Shown here: positions 5,769 to 7,154 of the stretch, piece after piece
How positions within the stretch are numbered: the first letter of the stretch is position 1
How the letters are laid out: every line of letters starts with the position of its first letter
Source: Alphaproteobacteria bacterium
GTDB lineage: Bacteria; Pseudomonadota; Alphaproteobacteria; Puniceispirillales; Puniceispirillaceae
Length of the DNA stretch: 7,154 nucleotides
Reading direction: 5' to 3'
Assembly (NCBI GenBank): GCA_022425565.1
Contig: JAKMFG010000108.1
Location: 1 to 7,154 of the forward strand
Notes under the pieces: model-generated
Database searches by the model: none
Seen by the model: only the letters and a program-made list of their open reading frames with translations
What the model was told of the DNA's origin: nothing
Program-made: the position numbers and the translations under genes

Positions 5769-6716
5769 ATGGCACTTGTCGCGATTGATGTTGGCGGCAC
5801 GAATGTGCGGTTTGCGGTCGCCGGCACCTCGGGCCTTGGCGAAATTCGCAGCATGCTGTGCGCCGATTACCCGTCACTTGCCGCGGCCTTTGCCGCTTAT
5901 GCGGCGCAGACTGGTGTCACCGCCGATGCCGCCAGCATTGCCGTTGCGGGCCCGGTTCAGGCACCCGAGGTCGATGTGACCAATAATCACTGGCGTTTCA
6001 GCAAGGCAGGCCTGTTGGCCGAGACAGGCCTTGAACGTCTGCTGGTGGTCAATGACTTCACTGCACAGGCCTTGGCCCAGACCGACCCGTCGGCGCATGG
6101 CAATCTGCAGGTTCTGCCAGGAACCGGACCTGTGGATGCGCCGCTTCTGGTGATCGGGCCCGGCACCGGGCTTGGAGTGTCGGCGCTGGTTCCCGCAGGT
6201 GACGGTTATGTGCCGATCGAGGGCGAAGGCGGCCATGTCGGCATGTCGCCGCAAAGCGATGCAGAAATCGAGCTGATGCAGGCGCGCAGGGCAGAGGTTC
6301 CTCATGTCTCGGCAGAGGATTTTGTCAGCGGACCCGGCCTTGAAAACGTCTACAGGCTTCAGGCCGGAGCGACTCTGGGTGCGCCTGAAATTGGCAGGGC
6401 TGCCCTGGCCGGTGATGGGCCGGCGCGTGCGGCGGCGATGACCATGCTTGGTATTCTGGGAACGGTCATCGCAGATGCGGTGCTGACACTGGGCTGCTGG
6501 CGCGGCGTCGTCATTGCCGGCGGGATCGTGGCGCAACTTCAGCCCCTGCTTGCCGAAAGTCCGTTTGCCCAGCGCTTCCGCCATCAGGGAACGATGGGGC
6601 GGCTTCTGTCGGATGTGCCGGTGTGGCTGTCGGTCGACCCGCATGCCGGGCTTCGCGGTGCGGCCGTGGCCATGGCAACACCGTCGCTTCAGGCGCGGGT
6701 GATTATGGCTGACTGA
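5769..6716 (+). CDS. glk: Glucokinase
   Basis: A complete 315-residue ATP-dependent glucokinase of the bacterial Glk family (Pfam PF02685; E. coli Glk is 321 residues). The N-terminal phosphate-binding loop is DVGGTNVRF (residues 7-15). VNDFTAQAL (94-102) carries the catalytic Asp96, the counterpart of E. coli Asp100. GPGTGLGVSAL (130-140) is the second nucleotide-binding motif, EGEGGHVGMSP (151-161) binds glucose, SGPGL (187-191) and AGGI (250-253) complete the fold, and HAGLRGAA (292-299) is near the C terminus. It lacks the zinc-binding cysteine cluster of ROK-type kinases. In the cytoplasm it converts glucose and ATP to glucose 6-phosphate, feeding the Entner-Doudoroff or pentose phosphate route. 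AGGGG (5758-5762) gives a ribosome binding site 6 bases before the ATG and overlaps the upstream stop, suggesting coupling to the small membrane protein gene. Its 3' end overlaps the convergent MFS gene by 14 bases. Confidence 0.97.
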   Translation: MALVAIDVGGTNVRFAVAGTSGLGEIRSMLCADYPSLAAAFAAYAAQTGVTADAASIAVAGPVQAPEVDVTNNHWRFSKAGLLAETGLERLLVVNDFTAQALAQTDPSAHGNLQVLPGTGPVDAPLLVIGPGTGLGVSALVPAGDGYVPIEGEGGHVGMSPQSDAEIELMQARRAEVPHVSAEDFVSGPGLENVYRLQAGATLGAPEIGRAALAGDGPARAAAMTMLGILGTVIADAVLTLGCWRGVVIAGGIVAQLQPLLAESPFAQRFRHQGTMGRLLSDVPVWLSVDPHAGLRGAAVAMATPSLQARVIMAD

Positions 6717-7154
6717 GGCTGTCTGATCGTGCGCCCGCGCCGGCGACGAAGCGTGGCATGGCGAGGCTGGCGACACCCAGAACAAAGGCTATGCCGGCAA
6801 TGCCGAGAACGGTGGCGTCCAGTCCCATGAAATGCGCCAGCACGCCGAACAGCGCGGGTCCGCTGATCAGCCCGAAATAGGCAAATCCGACAATGACCGA
6901 AATTTCACGAAGCGGCTGGTCGCCGGCGGCGCGGCCCGCTTCGGAAATGATGATTGGAAAGGCGTTCGCCACGGCAAGCCCGATAAAGATATAGGCCCAT
7001 ACCAGCATCGTCACATGGGCCGTGACAACGGCGGTGGTGAGCAGCACGCCGGCAATCACCAGCGGTATGGCAAGCAACAGGTTCGGTGCGATCACGGCCG
7101 ACAGCCGGTCACCCATGAAGCGTGCCACGGTCATGGCGACGCTGAAGAACAGCA
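6703..7154 (-). CDS. MFS transporter, 5'-truncated (C-terminal part only)
   Basis: A minus-strand frame that is open to the window's right edge and stops with TAA at 6703-6705, giving 149 visible residues, about the last third to two fifths of a typical 380-400 residue transporter. The first visible residues (LFFSVAMTVARFMGDRL) contain the GRFxGDR-like loop motif seen at the start of the second half of major facilitator proteins. Four hydrophobic segments follow, ending near a basic tail. The segment from GLAVANAFPI through SEAGR to GFAYFGLISGP resembles the YbjJ-like group of MFS permeases, whose substrates are mostly unknown. The ATG at 7134 is internal, because homologous sequence continues upstream of it. 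It is an inner-membrane transporter. Its position opposite glucokinase makes a sugar tempting as substrate, but this is not supported by sequence. Confidence 0.85.
   Translation of the reverse strand, partial: LFFSVAMTVARFMGDRLSAVIAPNLLLAIPLVIAGVLLTTAVVTAHVTMLVWAYIFIGLAVANAFPIIISEAGRAAGDQPLREISVIVGFAYFGLISGPALFGVLAHFMGLDATVLGIAGIAFVLGVASLAMPRFVAGAGARSDSLSQP

Noticed and set aside
5874..6785. A 303-residue minus-strand open frame
   Set aside because: Antisense to glucokinase and in a different frame from the MFS gene; His/Arg/Gln-rich composition without domains.

Overview
The window reads as a piece of a proteobacterial chromosome, most likely from an alphaproteobacterium. This is an inference from the fairly high G+C (about 60% by eye, not calculated), the dense packing, Shine-Dalgarno-led starts including one GTG, and the pairing of a DUF4212 protein with a VC_2705-type sodium:solute symporter. 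There are eight protein-coding genes, two of them cut by the window edges. I see no RNA genes, insertion sequences, CRISPR arrays or phage genes. The content is ordinary carbon metabolism and transport; the least explained part is the region upstream of the symporter operon.

Left part (1-2343, + strand): the C-terminal three quarters of an iron-containing alcohol dehydrogenase, then a complete NAD(P)-dependent aldehyde dehydrogenase 81 bases downstream. Together they would oxidise an alcohol to an aldehyde and then to a carboxylic acid. The gap between them carries a 9-base sequence repeated at a 12-base period. The aldehyde dehydrogenase converges on an unrecognised 225-residue gene (2340-3017, - strand), and the two share a CTAG in which each finds its TAG stop codon.

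Middle part (3018-5365): a 160-base divergent intergenic region, then the two-gene sodium:solute symporter operon (DUF4212 small subunit and 609-residue transporter), closed by a strong intrinsic terminator. The intergenic region can form three successive stem-loops. The apical loop of the second contains a perfect 6-base complement to the Shine-Dalgarno sequence of the DUF4212 gene, so the leader could fold into a pseudoknot that hides the ribosome binding site. This is the most interesting observation here. It is a hand-drawn structure without covariation support.

Right part (5366-7154): a small two-helix membrane protein (tentatively YggT-like) coupled to a canonical bacterial glucokinase (glk), which converges with a 14-base overlap on the 3' end of an MFS transporter gene on the - strand. 

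A plausible joint reading is a catabolic neighbourhood: alcohol to acid oxidation, sodium-driven uptake of a small carboxylate, and glucose phosphorylation. Functional links between these units rest on adjacency only.
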